From: DATARH01 sp035550515
GTDB taxonomy: Bacteria > Pseudomonadota > Alphaproteobacteria > ATCC43930 > CGMCC-115725
Assembly: GCA_035550515.1 (NCBI GenBank)
Contig: DASZOZ010000033.1
Location: forward strand, 9,734-73,733
Direction: 5' to 3'
DNA: 64,000 nt
Shown: positions 34,279 through 42,711 of the stretch, one piece after another
Position numbering within the stretch: the stretch's first letter is position 1
Layout: each line of letters opens with the position of its first letter
The notes under the pieces: model-generated
Told to the model about the DNA's origin: nothing
The model's database searches: none
What the model saw: the letters and a program-made list of their open reading frames with translations, nothing else
Made by a program: the position numbers and the translations under genes

Positions 34279-35094
34279 TCACGGTTTCGTGCCGCTCCCG
34301 AGGATTGCCGCGATCGGGATGCAGTACCAGCCGTCGCGGCGATAGGCGGCGGCCTGCCGGGCGATCTCGGCCTCGATCGCCGCCAGCGCCGCCGGCCGCT
34401 GCGCGTCGATCAAAGCGGCGGTGCGCACCGTGCCGCGGCGCAGCGCGGCGATCAGGTCGCCGGGATGCGCCAACCGCCATTCGCGGCGCACCGGCCGAAC
34501 GGCGTGATCGGCGAAACCGGCGTCCTGCAGCAGGCGCCGCACCGCCGCCGCGCTGCCGATGCCGCCGCCGGAAACCGGCGCCTGCGCGGCGTCGGGATCA
34601 CCGTGCAGCTTGATGGCGTCGAGCAGCAGGCGCCAGGCGGTGTTTTCCGACGGTGCCGCCCAGGTCGCAAAGGCGATGCGGCCGCCGGGGCGCAGAACGC
34701 GCTGCGCTTCGGCCAGCGCTCGCGCGGGACGCGGCACGTGATGGATGCCAAAGCTCGACACCACGGCGTCGAAAGAGTCGCCGGGAAACGGCATCGCCTC
34801 GGCGTCGCCTTCGCGGAAGTCGAGCTCTGGACGTACCGCGCGCGCCTCGGCGAGCATCGCCGGCGAAAAATCGAGACCCGCCGCGATCGCCCCGCGCGCC
34901 GCCGCGGCCGCGGCGATGAGACCGGTGCCGCAGCACAGGTCGAGAAGCCGCATGCCCGGCCCGGCACCGGCGGCGTCCAGCAAGGCAGCGGCGAATTCGC
35001 CCGTCGCCGCGGCGAAGGTCGAGGCGTAATACGCTGCCGCTTTCTGCCAGCCGGCATGTTCGAAGGCGCGCAGCTCGTCCGGATCGAAACCCAT
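34279..35094 (-). CDS. class I SAM-dependent methyltransferase
   Basis: 271 residues from ATG 35094; an in-frame GTG at 35127 would add 11 residues, and neither has a clear ribosome site. Motif I is LLDLCCGTG (about 52-60), followed by GLDFSPAMLA and LRPGGRIAFATWA. It resembles ubiE-like methyltransferases and differs clearly from the one at 2368-3219. A helical insertion (about 150-230) precedes the end. The substrate is unknown. It diverges from the kup gene. Confidence 0.82.
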   Translation of the reverse strand: MGFDPDELRAFEHAGWQKAAAYYASTFAAATGEFAAALLDAAGAGPGMRLLDLCCGTGLIAAAAAARGAIAAGLDFSPAMLAEARAVRPELDFREGDAEAMPFPGDSFDAVVSSFGIHHVPRPARALAEAQRVLRPGGRIAFATWAAPSENTAWRLLLDAIKLHGDPDAAQAPVSGGGIGSAAAVRRLLQDAGFADHAVRPVRREWRLAHPGDLIAALRRGTVRTAALIDAQRPAALAAIEAEIARQAAAYRRDGWYCIPIAAILGSGTKP

Positions 35095-35272
35095 GCGACA
35101 AAAGTCGACGATAAATGTTCCTGGCACAAGGATTGTAGGTGGAGTAAACGGCGCGCTCGGCGCGCGACCGCGCCGGCGTGGCCTCCAGGGAGGAGATGCG
35201 TGCGCATTCGGATCGGATCAGCCCCGGTGCCGTTTTCGCCCTCGATGAAGCCGACTGAGAGCTCGACCCGGC

Positions 35273-37213
35273 GTGGATGACCTGGCCCAACAGCCGTCAC
35301 CGGGGGCGAGCGCGGCCGCGGAACCGGCGGCCCCGGCCCAAACCCATGACGCGGCCCAAACCCATGAGGGTGTCGGGCGCAGCATGGCCGTCGCCGCGCT
35401 CGGCGTCGTCTACGGGGATATCGGCACCTCGCCGCTCTATACGATGCGGCAGTGTTTCGACGGCGCCGCGTCGGTGACGACGACTCGCGTGTTCGGGGTG
35501 CTGTCGCTGATCGTCTGGGCGCTGACCATCGTCGTGACCGTCAAATACGTGATCGTCCTGCTGCGCGCCGACAATCGCGGCGAGGGCGGGATCTTCGCGC
35601 TGACCGTGCTGGCCTTGCGGGCGACGATCCGCGGGCCCAACCGCTGGGTTCTCGGCGCCGGGCTGGTCGGGGCCGCGCTGTTCTTTGGCGACGGGGTCCT
35701 GACCCCGGCGATTTCGGTGCTGAGCGCCGTCGAGGGGCTGGAGGTCAAGACCCCCGAAATGGCGCCGTTCGTCATCCCGCTGACCATCCTCCTGCTGGTC
35801 CTGCTGTTTATCGCGCAGCGCCGCGGCACCGGCCGGGTCGGGGGGTTTTTCGGGCCGATCATCATCGTCTGGTTCAGCGTGATCGGGTTTTTGGGACTGG
35901 TCGAAGTCGCCCGCAACCCGAAGATCATGTGGGCGATCAATCCGCTTTACGGCATCGACCTGATCCGCTCGGACCCGGCCGCCGGGTTTGTGATCCTCGG
36001 CGCGGTCGTGCTGGCGGTCACCGGCGCCGAGGCGCTCTATGCCGATATGGGGCATTTCGGCCGCGGCCCGATCCGCCGCGCCTGGCTGCGGTTTGTCTTT
36101 CCGGCGCTGCTGCTCAATTATTTCGGCCAGGGCGCGCTGCTGCTGGCAAAGCCCGAGGCGATCCAGAACCCGTTCTACCTGCTGGCGCCGCAATGGGCGG
36201 TGCTGCCGCTGGTCGTGCTCGCCTCGACCGCGACGGTGATCGCCTCGCAAGCCGTGATCTCCGGCGCCTTCTCGCTGACCAGCCAGGCGGTACAGCTCGG
36301 CTTCCTGCCGCGGATGCATGTGCGCCACACGTCCGAGCGCGCGATGGGCCAGGTCTACGTGCCGGTGATCAACAACCTGCTGCTCGTCGCCGTGGTGGCC
36401 ACGGTGCTGGGCTTCCGCTCGTCGAACGCGCTGGGCGCCGCCTACGGTATCGCCGTCACCGGCAGCATGACGATGGACTCGATCCTCGCCTTCACCTATC
36501 TGCGGCGCGGGCCGCGATGGCGGTTGTGGCAGCTATTGCCGCTGTTCGCCCTGTTCCTGACGGTGGATCTCGGCTTTTTCGGCGCCAATATCCTCAAATT
36601 CTTCGAGGGCGGCTGGTTCCCGCTGGCGACCGGCACCGCGGCGCTGACGGTGATGGCCACCTGGATCTGGGGCCGACGGAAGCTGTCGCGCCAGCGCGCG
36701 AGCGGCGGCATGCCGCTCGACATGCTGATCGCCAGCCTGCGCCCCGACCGCCCGGCGCGGGTGCCCGGCACCGCGATCTACATGACCGCCGAGGTCGACA
36801 ACGTGCCGGCCGCCCTGCTGCACAACATGAAGCACAACAAGGTGCTGCACGAGCGCACCGTGCTGATGACCGTGCAGACCGCCGACGTCCCGCGCATGCC
36901 CGAAGCGAGCCGGCTGGAGATCCGCCATCTCGACCAGAATTTCCACACGGTCCGCATCCGCTACGGCTTCACCGAGGAGCCCGACATCCCGCGCGCCCTG
37001 GCGATGTGCCGGGTCAGCGGGTTCCGCTTCAACCTGATGGACACTTCGTTCTTTGTCGGCCACGAAAAGATCGTGCCGACGCGCCGCACGCGCTGGCTGA
37101 TGCCGTTCAAACGCCTGTTCGTGCTGCTTTCCGAACTGGCGCTCGACGCGACCGAGTTCTTCCGCATCCCGGTCAACCGCGTCGTCGAACTCGGCGGCCA
37201 GGTCGAGATCTGA
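35273..37213 (+). CDS. kup: KUP family potassium uptake protein
   Basis: 646 residues from a GTG start. After a variable ~37-residue N-terminus come the KUP signature ALGVVYGDIGTSPLYT (about 42-57), twelve hydrophobic segments up to about residue 470, and a ~170-residue cytoplasmic tail containing VPGTAIYMTAE and NLMDTSFFVGHE. It imports K+ with protons. The variable N-terminus includes an in-frame 18 bp near-duplication (AQTHDA/AQTHEG). No regulator gene is adjacent; the start could also be the Met at about residue 38. Confidence 0.93.
   Translation: MDDLAQQPSPGASAAAEPAAPAQTHDAAQTHEGVGRSMAVAALGVVYGDIGTSPLYTMRQCFDGAASVTTTRVFGVLSLIVWALTIVVTVKYVIVLLRADNRGEGGIFALTVLALRATIRGPNRWVLGAGLVGAALFFGDGVLTPAISVLSAVEGLEVKTPEMAPFVIPLTILLLVLLFIAQRRGTGRVGGFFGPIIIVWFSVIGFLGLVEVARNPKIMWAINPLYGIDLIRSDPAAGFVILGAVVLAVTGAEALYADMGHFGRGPIRRAWLRFVFPALLLNYFGQGALLLAKPEAIQNPFYLLAPQWAVLPLVVLASTATVIASQAVISGAFSLTSQAVQLGFLPRMHVRHTSERAMGQVYVPVINNLLLVAVVATVLGFRSSNALGAAYGIAVTGSMTMDSILAFTYLRRGPRWRLWQLLPLFALFLTVDLGFFGANILKFFEGGWFPLATGTAALTVMATWIWGRRKLSRQRASGGMPLDMLIASLRPDRPARVPGTAIYMTAEVDNVPAALLHNMKHNKVLHERTVLMTVQTADVPRMPEASRLEIRHLDQNFHTVRIRYGFTEEPDIPRALAMCRVSGFRFNLMDTSFFVGHEKIVPTRRTRWLMPFKRLFVLLSELALDATEFFRIPVNRVVELGGQVEI
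35335..35367. repeat. in-frame 18 bp near-tandem duplication in kup
   Basis: GGCCCAAACCCATGA occurs at 35335-35349 and 35353-35367 (18 bp period), encoding AQTHD and AQTHE in the variable N-terminus of Kup. Confidence 0.85.
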
Positions 37214-37216
37214 CCA

Positions 37217-37233
37217 GGCCGCCGCAGGCGGCC
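37217..37233. terminator. short hairpin between convergent genes
   Basis: GGCCGCC, GCA, GGCGGCC: a 7 bp stem with 3 nt loop in the 21 bp spacer between the kup and amidohydrolase stops. There is no T-tract; a weak terminator at most. Confidence 0.35.
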
Positions 37234-37234
37234 G

Positions 37235-38377
37235 TCAGTTGACGAAGCGGTAGAGCTTGGCGGCGTTGTCGCAGATGATCTTCTGCTTCACCGCCGCCGG
37301 CAGGTGGCCGAGCTCCTTCTCGATATATTCCTGCGAATCCGGGTAGATGCCGTCGGGGTGCGGGAAATCCGAGCCCCACATGATGTTGTCTTCGCCCAAC
37401 TCCTCGATCAGCTTCACGCCGATCGGGTCGCTCTGGTAGGTGGCGTAGCACTGGCGCCGCCAGTATTCGCTCGGCTTCATCGTCAGGTCGAGTTCCTTGA
37501 ACTGGTCCTCCCACTCGGCGTCCATGCGGTCGAGGATATAGGGGATCCAGCCCGTTCCCGCCTCGCCGATCACCATCTTCATCTGCGGCCGGTGGTGCAG
37601 CACCCCGGCGAAGATCATCGACATCAGCACGTCGGCCATATGCATCTGAAAGCTGCTGATGCTGGCGGCCCGCGCGGCGAGCAGCGTCTTGCCGGTGAGT
37701 TTCGAGAAATCGCGGCCCGGCCCGCCGATCGTGTGGAAATGCACCGGCAGCCCGCTGGCGGCGATCGCGTCCCATACCGGGTTCCACCAGGGGTCCCATA
37801 GCGGGGTCATGTCGTGGCGGCGGGCGACCTCCAACCCGCGGACATTGCCGCGCTTGGCGACGCGCTCGATCTCCGCCACCGCCTCACCGGCATTATGATT
37901 CGGGATGTTGGCGAGCCCGCCGTAGCGATCGGGATGCTTCGAGCAGAAATCGGCAAGCCAGTCGTTGTAGATGCGCAGCATGCAGCCGGCCGCCTCGTTG
38001 TCGTTGAGCCGGTTGGTCGCGCCGAGGATGCCGTAGAGGATTTCCGCCTGAATGCCGTCGCGGTCCTGGTCCTGCAGCCGCAGATCCGGGTCGGTCAGCC
38101 GACGGACCTGCTGTTGCTCGGGGTCGTAGAGACCGGTGGAGGCCATGCGGTCGGACCGGTGGATCTTGCCCGGCTCGTATTTGCGGCCGGCCGATCCCAT
38201 CCCGGCATCCAAACCAAACGACGAGCCGTTCTTGGTGACCCATTCGCGCCCCCGCGCGCCCTCGGCCACAAAGGGCATGCGCTCCTTGAGCGCCGCCGGT
38301 GCGTTGCTGGTGAACAGGTCGGGCGGCAGCCAGATCAGATCGACATGGCAATCGGCCGAGATCACTTTGTACTGCAT
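37235..38377 (-). CDS. amidohydrolase family protein (PF04909 type)
   Basis: 380 residues from ATG 38377 with GGAGG upstream. Metal motif DCHVD at residues 9-13, HFHTIGG in the middle (beta-5 His), GEAGTGWIPY, and IMWGSDFPHPDG near 330 (beta-8 Asp). These are the hallmarks of amidohydrolase-2 proteins, a family that includes zinc decarboxylases and lactonases for aromatic acids. It shares the fold, but not close similarity, with the two ~490-residue paralogs at 44-48 kb. It is followed on the same strand by the hydrolase/SDR genes upstream, suggesting one catabolic operon. Confidence 0.87.
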   Translation of the reverse strand: MQYKVISADCHVDLIWLPPDLFTSNAPAALKERMPFVAEGARGREWVTKNGSSFGLDAGMGSAGRKYEPGKIHRSDRMASTGLYDPEQQQVRRLTDPDLRLQDQDRDGIQAEILYGILGATNRLNDNEAAGCMLRIYNDWLADFCSKHPDRYGGLANIPNHNAGEAVAEIERVAKRGNVRGLEVARRHDMTPLWDPWWNPVWDAIAASGLPVHFHTIGGPGRDFSKLTGKTLLAARAASISSFQMHMADVLMSMIFAGVLHHRPQMKMVIGEAGTGWIPYILDRMDAEWEDQFKELDLTMKPSEYWRRQCYATYQSDPIGVKLIEELGEDNIMWGSDFPHPDGIYPDSQEYIEKELGHLPAAVKQKIICDNAAKLYRFVN

Positions 38378-38442
38378 CGCCGTTCCTCCATTCCGTTGTG
38401 CGAAGCCTAGCGCGGCCCGCCTATGCTGCCTACCCTTGCGGG

Positions 38443-39138
38443 TCAGCCCTTCAGCAGCAGCGCCGTCAGCTCCTCCGGCATGCTCAGCATCGGGTAATGC
38501 CCGGTATCGAGCTCGTAAAACGGCGCTTGCAGTTTTTCGGCGGTGCGGCGCTGGTGCGCCTCGCCCGGGTTTGGCGCGCGCTTGCACCAGATGACGCTCG
38601 CTTCCCAGGGCGTGGTCCAGAAATGCTCGAGCTTGACGCCCTCGGTATAGATGCCCGCCGGGTGCTGCGTATAGCGGGCGAGCGCCCATTCCTTCATCGC
38701 CGGGTCGAGATCGGCGAAAAGACGGTTCGCCGCATCCTCGCGCGACGGGCCGCGGGTCAGCCCGCCCGGCGTACCGGCGGCGGTCGAGCGGGTGACGATG
38801 TCGCCGATCTTCTCGCCGTCGAGCAGCGCCAGCGCGTCGACAAACACCAGCCGGCCGATGCGGTCCGGGATCAGCTCGGCGACGCGGCACACCACCATGC
38901 CGCCCGAGCTGGTGCCGACCAGCACGACGTTGTCGAGGTCCTCGTAGAACAGCAGCGAGGCGATCTCGTCGGCATGCGATTCGGTGGTGATGCCGGGGCG
39001 CACCTGCGCGGCCCGTTCGCCGCATCCTTCGAGCGACGGGGCGTAGACCTCATGGCCCTGGGCGCGCAGCCGCGCCGCCACCGGCTTCCAGATCCAGCCC
39101 CCCTGATAAGAGCCGTGCACCAAGACGAATGTGGCCAT
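38443..39138 (-). CDS. alpha/beta hydrolase, salicylate-esterase/MES-like
   Basis: 231 residues from ATG 39138. VLVHGSYQGGWIW (oxyanion HG), nucleophile Ser in VGTSSGGMV near residue 77, and C-terminal DTGHYPMLS His. The short form and the HGSYQGGW motif resemble plant methylesterase/hydroxynitrile lyase-like bacterial proteins. It probably hydrolyses a small ester. Its start is 38 bp from the stop of the SDR gene on the same strand, probably one operon with 37235-38377. Confidence 0.86.
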   Translation of the reverse strand: MATFVLVHGSYQGGWIWKPVAARLRAQGHEVYAPSLEGCGERAAQVRPGITTESHADEIASLLFYEDLDNVVLVGTSSGGMVVCRVAELIPDRIGRLVFVDALALLDGEKIGDIVTRSTAAGTPGGLTRGPSREDAANRLFADLDPAMKEWALARYTQHPAGIYTEGVKLEHFWTTPWEASVIWCKRAPNPGEAHQRRTAEKLQAPFYELDTGHYPMLSMPEELTALLLKG

Positions 39139-39176
39139 GTGGATTTCCTTCCCTGCGCCGGGGTGGTGTTGGAAAC

Positions 39177-39941
39177 TCAAGCGCCGCCGGTCACGTCGAT
39201 CGTGACGCCGGTGACGAAATCGGCGTCTTGCGACGCCAGGAAGCAGATCACCCGCGCCTGGTCGACCGCCTCGGCGACGCGGCGCAGCGGCGTGTTGTCG
39301 ATCGCCCGCGCCTGGTCTTCCTGGCTGCGCCGTTCCCAGTGCGGGCGGATGCGCTCGGTGAGCGTGGTGCTCGGCGCGATCGCGTTGATGTTGATGCCGT
39401 AAGGGCCAAGCTCGTAGGACAGCTTCTTGGTAAAGGCGATGATCCCGCCCTTGGCCGCGGCATAGGCGGCCGACGATGCGGCGCTGCGCCCCCGCCCGGC
39501 GATCGAGGACAGGTTGACGATCTTGCCGCCGCGCTGCCGTTTCATCACCGGCACCACCGCATGGGTGAACAGGAAGGTGCCGTCGAGGTTGAAATCTATG
39601 ATGGCCTTCCACTCGTCGAGGCTCAGCTCCTCGACCGCGGCGCTGGGGCGCGGGATGATCGTGCTGCCGCCGACCGCGTTGACCAGGATGTCGATGCGGC
39701 CGAATTCCTCGGCGACCGAGGCGACCAGCGAATCGACCTGGTGCTTGTCGAGCGCGTTGCACAACCGGCCGTGGGCGATGCCGCCGACAGCGGCGATCTC
39801 GGCGACGGTCCGGTCGAGCCGCTCCTGGTTGTTGTCGACGCCGACGATCGTCGCGCCCTCGCGCCCCATGATATTGGCGCTGGCGCGGCCGATGCCGCTG
39901 GCGCAGGCGGTGATCAGCGCGATCTTGCCCTCGAAGCGCAT
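39177..39941 (-). CDS. short-chain dehydrogenase/reductase
   Basis: 254 residues from ATG 39941. NAD(P)-binding ACASGIGRASA near residue 13, NAVGGS near 89, catalytic Ser in VNLSSIAG, YAAAK (Tyr-x-x-x-Lys) near 156, and the C-terminal FVTGVTIDVTGG. It is a classical SDR that would oxidise or reduce an alcohol or ketone; Asp near residue 36 (GVDNN) suggests NAD preference. The first GxxxGxG position is CASGIG, where Cys replaces the common Gly/Ala. First gene of a probable operon with the hydrolase and amidohydrolase. Confidence 0.9.
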   Translation of the reverse strand: MRFEGKIALITACASGIGRASANIMGREGATIVGVDNNQERLDRTVAEIAAVGGIAHGRLCNALDKHQVDSLVASVAEEFGRIDILVNAVGGSTIIPRPSAAVEELSLDEWKAIIDFNLDGTFLFTHAVVPVMKRQRGGKIVNLSSIAGRGRSAASSAAYAAAKGGIIAFTKKLSYELGPYGININAIAPSTTLTERIRPHWERRSQEDQARAIDNTPLRRVAEAVDQARVICFLASQDADFVTGVTIDVTGGA

Positions 39942-40013
39942 CGCTCCCCCTTCCGCAGCCCGTATCGTTCCGGGCATCTTAGAGAAGCGAGACACCAGGG
40001 GAAGGAAATAGCG

Positions 40014-40829
40014 ATGCAGATCGGGATGCACCTGCCGCATGCCGGCAGCCAGGCGACACCGGCGCTGATCAAGGACCATGCCCGCCGGGCCGAGGCGCTG
40101 GGCCTCTCGGACGTGTGGGTCAGCGAGCACATCATCGTGCCGCGGGCGCAGTTTCCCCGCTCGCCGCTGTTCTACGATCCGGTGCTGACGCTGACCTGGG
40201 TCGCCGCGGTGACCGAGCGCGTCCGGCTCGGCACCAGCGTCATCGTGCTGCCGATGCGCCACCCGCTGCCGCTCGCCAAGGAGCTGTCGACGCTGCACAA
40301 CCTGTCGGGCGGGCGGCTGATCCTCGGCGTCGGGGTCGGCTGGCTGGAGCCGGAATTCGCCGCGCTCGGCGTGCCGTTCCACGAACGCGGCCGGCGCATG
40401 GACGAGGGCATCGCGATGATGAAGGCGGTGTGGTCGCAGGACCCGGTGAGCTTCGACAGCAAGTACATCGCCTCCGAGATCAAGGACATGACGATGCTGC
40501 CGCAGCCGGTGTCGCCGATCCCGATGTGGCACGGCAGCCGCAGCGAGGCGGCGCACAAACGGACGGTCCGCATCGGCGACGGCTGGCACGGCAGCCAGGT
40601 GACGCCCGAGCAGGCCGGCGAGGTCGTCAAGCGCCTGCGCCGCGACCGGCCCGAGCCGTCGTTCACGATCTCCGTCCGCAGCCATTGGGACGGCAAGGAT
40701 ATCGGCATGATGCGGGCGCGCGTCGCGGCGTACGAAGCGGCCGGGGTGCAGCACGTCATGGTCCACCCGCAGGATCGCGAGGTCGACGACTGGAATACCG
40801 TGATCGAAGGCGTCGGCAAACTTATCTAG
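40014..40829 (+). CDS. LLM class F420/flavin-dependent oxidoreductase
   Basis: 271 residues from ATG 40014 (GGGGAAGG upstream). TIM-barrel luciferase-like: MQIGMHLPHAG, VWVSEHIIVP, RVRLGTSVIVLPMRHP, SGGRLILGVGVGWLEPEF. The last is typical of the F420-type TIGR03619 group, although F420 use in proteobacteria is uncommon and FMN is possible. It diverges from the SDR gene and sits 6 bp before an ICMT-type methyltransferase gene. Substrate unknown. Confidence 0.87.
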   Translation: MQIGMHLPHAGSQATPALIKDHARRAEALGLSDVWVSEHIIVPRAQFPRSPLFYDPVLTLTWVAAVTERVRLGTSVIVLPMRHPLPLAKELSTLHNLSGGRLILGVGVGWLEPEFAALGVPFHERGRRMDEGIAMMKAVWSQDPVSFDSKYIASEIKDMTMLPQPVSPIPMWHGSRSEAAHKRTVRIGDGWHGSQVTPEQAGEVVKRLRRDRPEPSFTISVRSHWDGKDIGMMRARVAAYEAAGVQHVMVHPQDREVDDWNTVIEGVGKLI

Positions 40830-40835
40830 GAGAGC

Positions 40836-41414
40836 ATGGACCGCCTAGCCTACGCTTCGCTTTACCTGATCCCGGCCTTCTGGGTGACCTGGCTGGCGAT
40901 CTGGCTCGCCGGCTCCTGGAACGTCAAGCGGACGCAAGTGCGGGAGCCGCTGGGCGGCGCGCTCGCCAATCGCCTCCCGGTGCTGCTCGGCGCGCTGATG
41001 CTGGCGGCGCCGGCATGGCAGCCCGCATTGCTGACGCAACGCCTGCTGTGGGGTCCGGCCGGGCCTGCGGCCGGAACGGTGCTGGTGTTTGCCGGCCTGG
41101 CGCTTTCGGTATGGGCGCGCTGGCATCTCGGCCGCAACTGGAGCAGCACGGTGACGGTCAAGGAGGGGCATACGCTGATCCGCAGCGGCCCGTATCGCTG
41201 GGTGCGGCACCCGATCTACAGCGGCATGGTGCTGGCGCTGTTCGGCTCGGCGCTGGCGATCGGCGCGCCGCGTGGCTTTATCGGCGCGGGATTGATCCTG
41301 CTCGGCTTCGTGCTGAAGCTGCTGGCCGAGGAAGCGCGCATGCGCGACACCTTTCCGCGCGAATACGCTGCGTACTGCCGGCAGACCGCGCGGCTCATTC
41401 CGAGGGTGTTCTAA
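40836..41414 (+). CDS. isoprenylcysteine carboxyl methyltransferase family membrane protein
   Basis: 192 residues with about five hydrophobic segments. The C-terminal region has the ICMT/PEMT signature: GPYRWVRHPIYSGM near residue 120 and EEARMRDTFPREYAAY near 165, the SAM-binding parts. In bacteria the family methylates small lipids or isoprenoids, or is unassigned; there are no prenylated proteins to modify. The GAG of GGAGAGC overlaps the upstream stop zone. Co-transcribed with the LLM gene. Confidence 0.85.
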   Translation: MDRLAYASLYLIPAFWVTWLAIWLAGSWNVKRTQVREPLGGALANRLPVLLGALMLAAPAWQPALLTQRLLWGPAGPAAGTVLVFAGLALSVWARWHLGRNWSSTVTVKEGHTLIRSGPYRWVRHPIYSGMVLALFGSALAIGAPRGFIGAGLILLGFVLKLLAEEARMRDTFPREYAAYCRQTARLIPRVF

Positions 41415-41443
41415 GCCCCGACCTGCTCTGTTAGGATATGTGA

Positions 41444-41662
41444 ATGACAAAGCTGCTCGACAAAGCGATCGCGCAAATCCGCCGCTTGCCCGATGCCGAC
41501 CAAGATGATGCCGCGGAAATCCTGCTGACCCTGGCCTCGCGGGCAAAGCCGCTCGACGAACCGACATGCGCCGCAATCGCCGAAGGCCAGGCCCAGGTCC
41601 GGCGCGGTGAATTTGCCGACGATGCGGCGATCAATCGGCTGTTCGAGCCCAAGGGCGAATGA
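41444..41662 (+). CDS. type II antitoxin of a RelE/ParE-type pair
   Basis: 72 residues. The sequence (TKLLDKAIAQIRRLPDADQDDAAEILLTL, then a flexible DEPTCAAIAEGQAQVRRGEF segment) is typical of small alphaproteobacterial antitoxins paired with ParE/RelE toxins. The stop overlaps the toxin ATG (ATGA). The antitoxin reads intact; the toxin does not (see 41659-41945). Confidence 0.78.
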   Translation: MTKLLDKAIAQIRRLPDADQDDAAEILLTLASRAKPLDEPTCAAIAEGQAQVRRGEFADDAAINRLFEPKGE

Positions 41663-41945
41663 GGATCCGCTACACGCTGCGAGCTCAAGCGGATCTAGAA
41701 GCCATCTTTTCCTATTTCGACCAACTCTCGCCCCAAGTGCACGGGCCGTGCGCATCGAGATCAAACGACGCGTCGATCAGCTCCTCGCCTTTCCGCTAAT
41801 GGCGCCGGCGACCGAAATCCCCGGCCTACGGGAATTGTCGGTGTCGCGGTTTCCCTACAAGGTCTATTACGAGCTTTACGGCGACGAGATTTGTATCCTG
41901 CACATTCGCCATGCCCGTCGTCGTCCCTGGACCGGTCGTAGGTAA
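41659..41945 (+). pseudogene. frameshifted RelE/ParE-family toxin
   Basis: Starts at the ATG overlapping the antitoxin stop: MRIRYTLRAQADLEAIFSY then FDQLSPQV. The frame then fails near 41740, and the natural continuation ARAVRIEIKRRVDQLLAFP, with RFPYKVYYEL and ILHIRHARRRPW, is found one frame over, to the TAA at 41945. Adding one base at about 41740 (GTGCA to GTGGCA) restores a 95-residue toxin, the normal size. The C-terminal Arg/His cluster of the active face is intact. Either a real null mutation or a single-base error. Confidence 0.85.
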
Positions 41946-41948
41946 GCG

Positions 41949-42710
41949 ATGAACGACAGCGAATTGGCAGCCGCGGTCGCCGAATTCGCGGCGGCGCGGG
42001 ACCGGGGCGAATATTTTCCCCAGGCCTGGGCCGGCCGGCTGTCGCTCGATGACGCGTATCGCATCCAGCTGGCGCTGATCGCGGACCGCGGCGCCCGGCG
42101 CGTCGGCTGGAAGGTCGGGCTGACCTCGACCGCGATCCAGCAGCAATTCCAGGTGCACGAGCCGGTCTTCGGCTGCCTCTTGGCCGGCGGCCGGCTCGAC
42201 ACTGGCCACATCTTTCGCTCCGGCGATTTGATCGCGCCGGGGTTCGAGAACGAGCTGTGCATCGTCATCGGCCGCGACCTGGCCGCCGGTGCGACGGCTG
42301 ACGACGTCGCTGGGGCGGTGGCGCGCGTCCATCCCGCTTTCGAGATCATCGAGACGCGCGGCGATCTGACCGGTCAGCTCGCCCTCGCGCTCGCCGACAA
42401 CGCCCAGCAGAAGGCGTTCGTGCTCGGCCCGGCGGCGGAACGGGCGGCCCTCCCGGCGCTCGATGCGGTGACGGTCAGCGTGCGGGTCAACGGCACCGAA
42501 GTTGCCGCCGCGAACGGCAGCGCCGTTCTCGGGCACCCGTACAACGCGGTCGCCTGGCTCGCCGGCAAGCTGGCGCAGTTCGGCGAGAGACTGCGCGCCG
42601 GCGACTATGTCATGAGCGGCTCGTTCACCCGGCAGTTCCCGCTGAACCCTGGCGACCGCATTGCAGCGGATTTCACCGGGATCGGCGCGGTTGCCGCCGC
42701 CGTCGCTTAG
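41949..42710 (+). CDS. 2-keto-4-pentenoate hydratase family protein
   Basis: 253 residues, the usual length for MhpD/XylJ-type hydratases of the fumarylacetoacetase superfamily. GWKVGLTS (about 54-61), FENELCIVIGRDL with the metal-binding Glu, HPAFEIIETR, and the C-terminal GDYVMSGSFTRQFPL. It hydrates 2-hydroxypentadienoate-type products of meta-cleavage, or decarboxylates oxalocrotonate. It starts 3 bp after the toxin remnant. A possible partner of the LigB-type dioxygenase 17 kb away (inference). Confidence 0.88.
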   Translation: MNDSELAAAVAEFAAARDRGEYFPQAWAGRLSLDDAYRIQLALIADRGARRVGWKVGLTSTAIQQQFQVHEPVFGCLLAGGRLDTGHIFRSGDLIAPGFENELCIVIGRDLAAGATADDVAGAVARVHPAFEIIETRGDLTGQLALALADNAQQKAFVLGPAAERAALPALDAVTVSVRVNGTEVAAANGSAVLGHPYNAVAWLAGKLAQFGERLRAGDYVMSGSFTRQFPLNPGDRIAADFTGIGAVAAAVA

Positions 42711-42711
42711 C

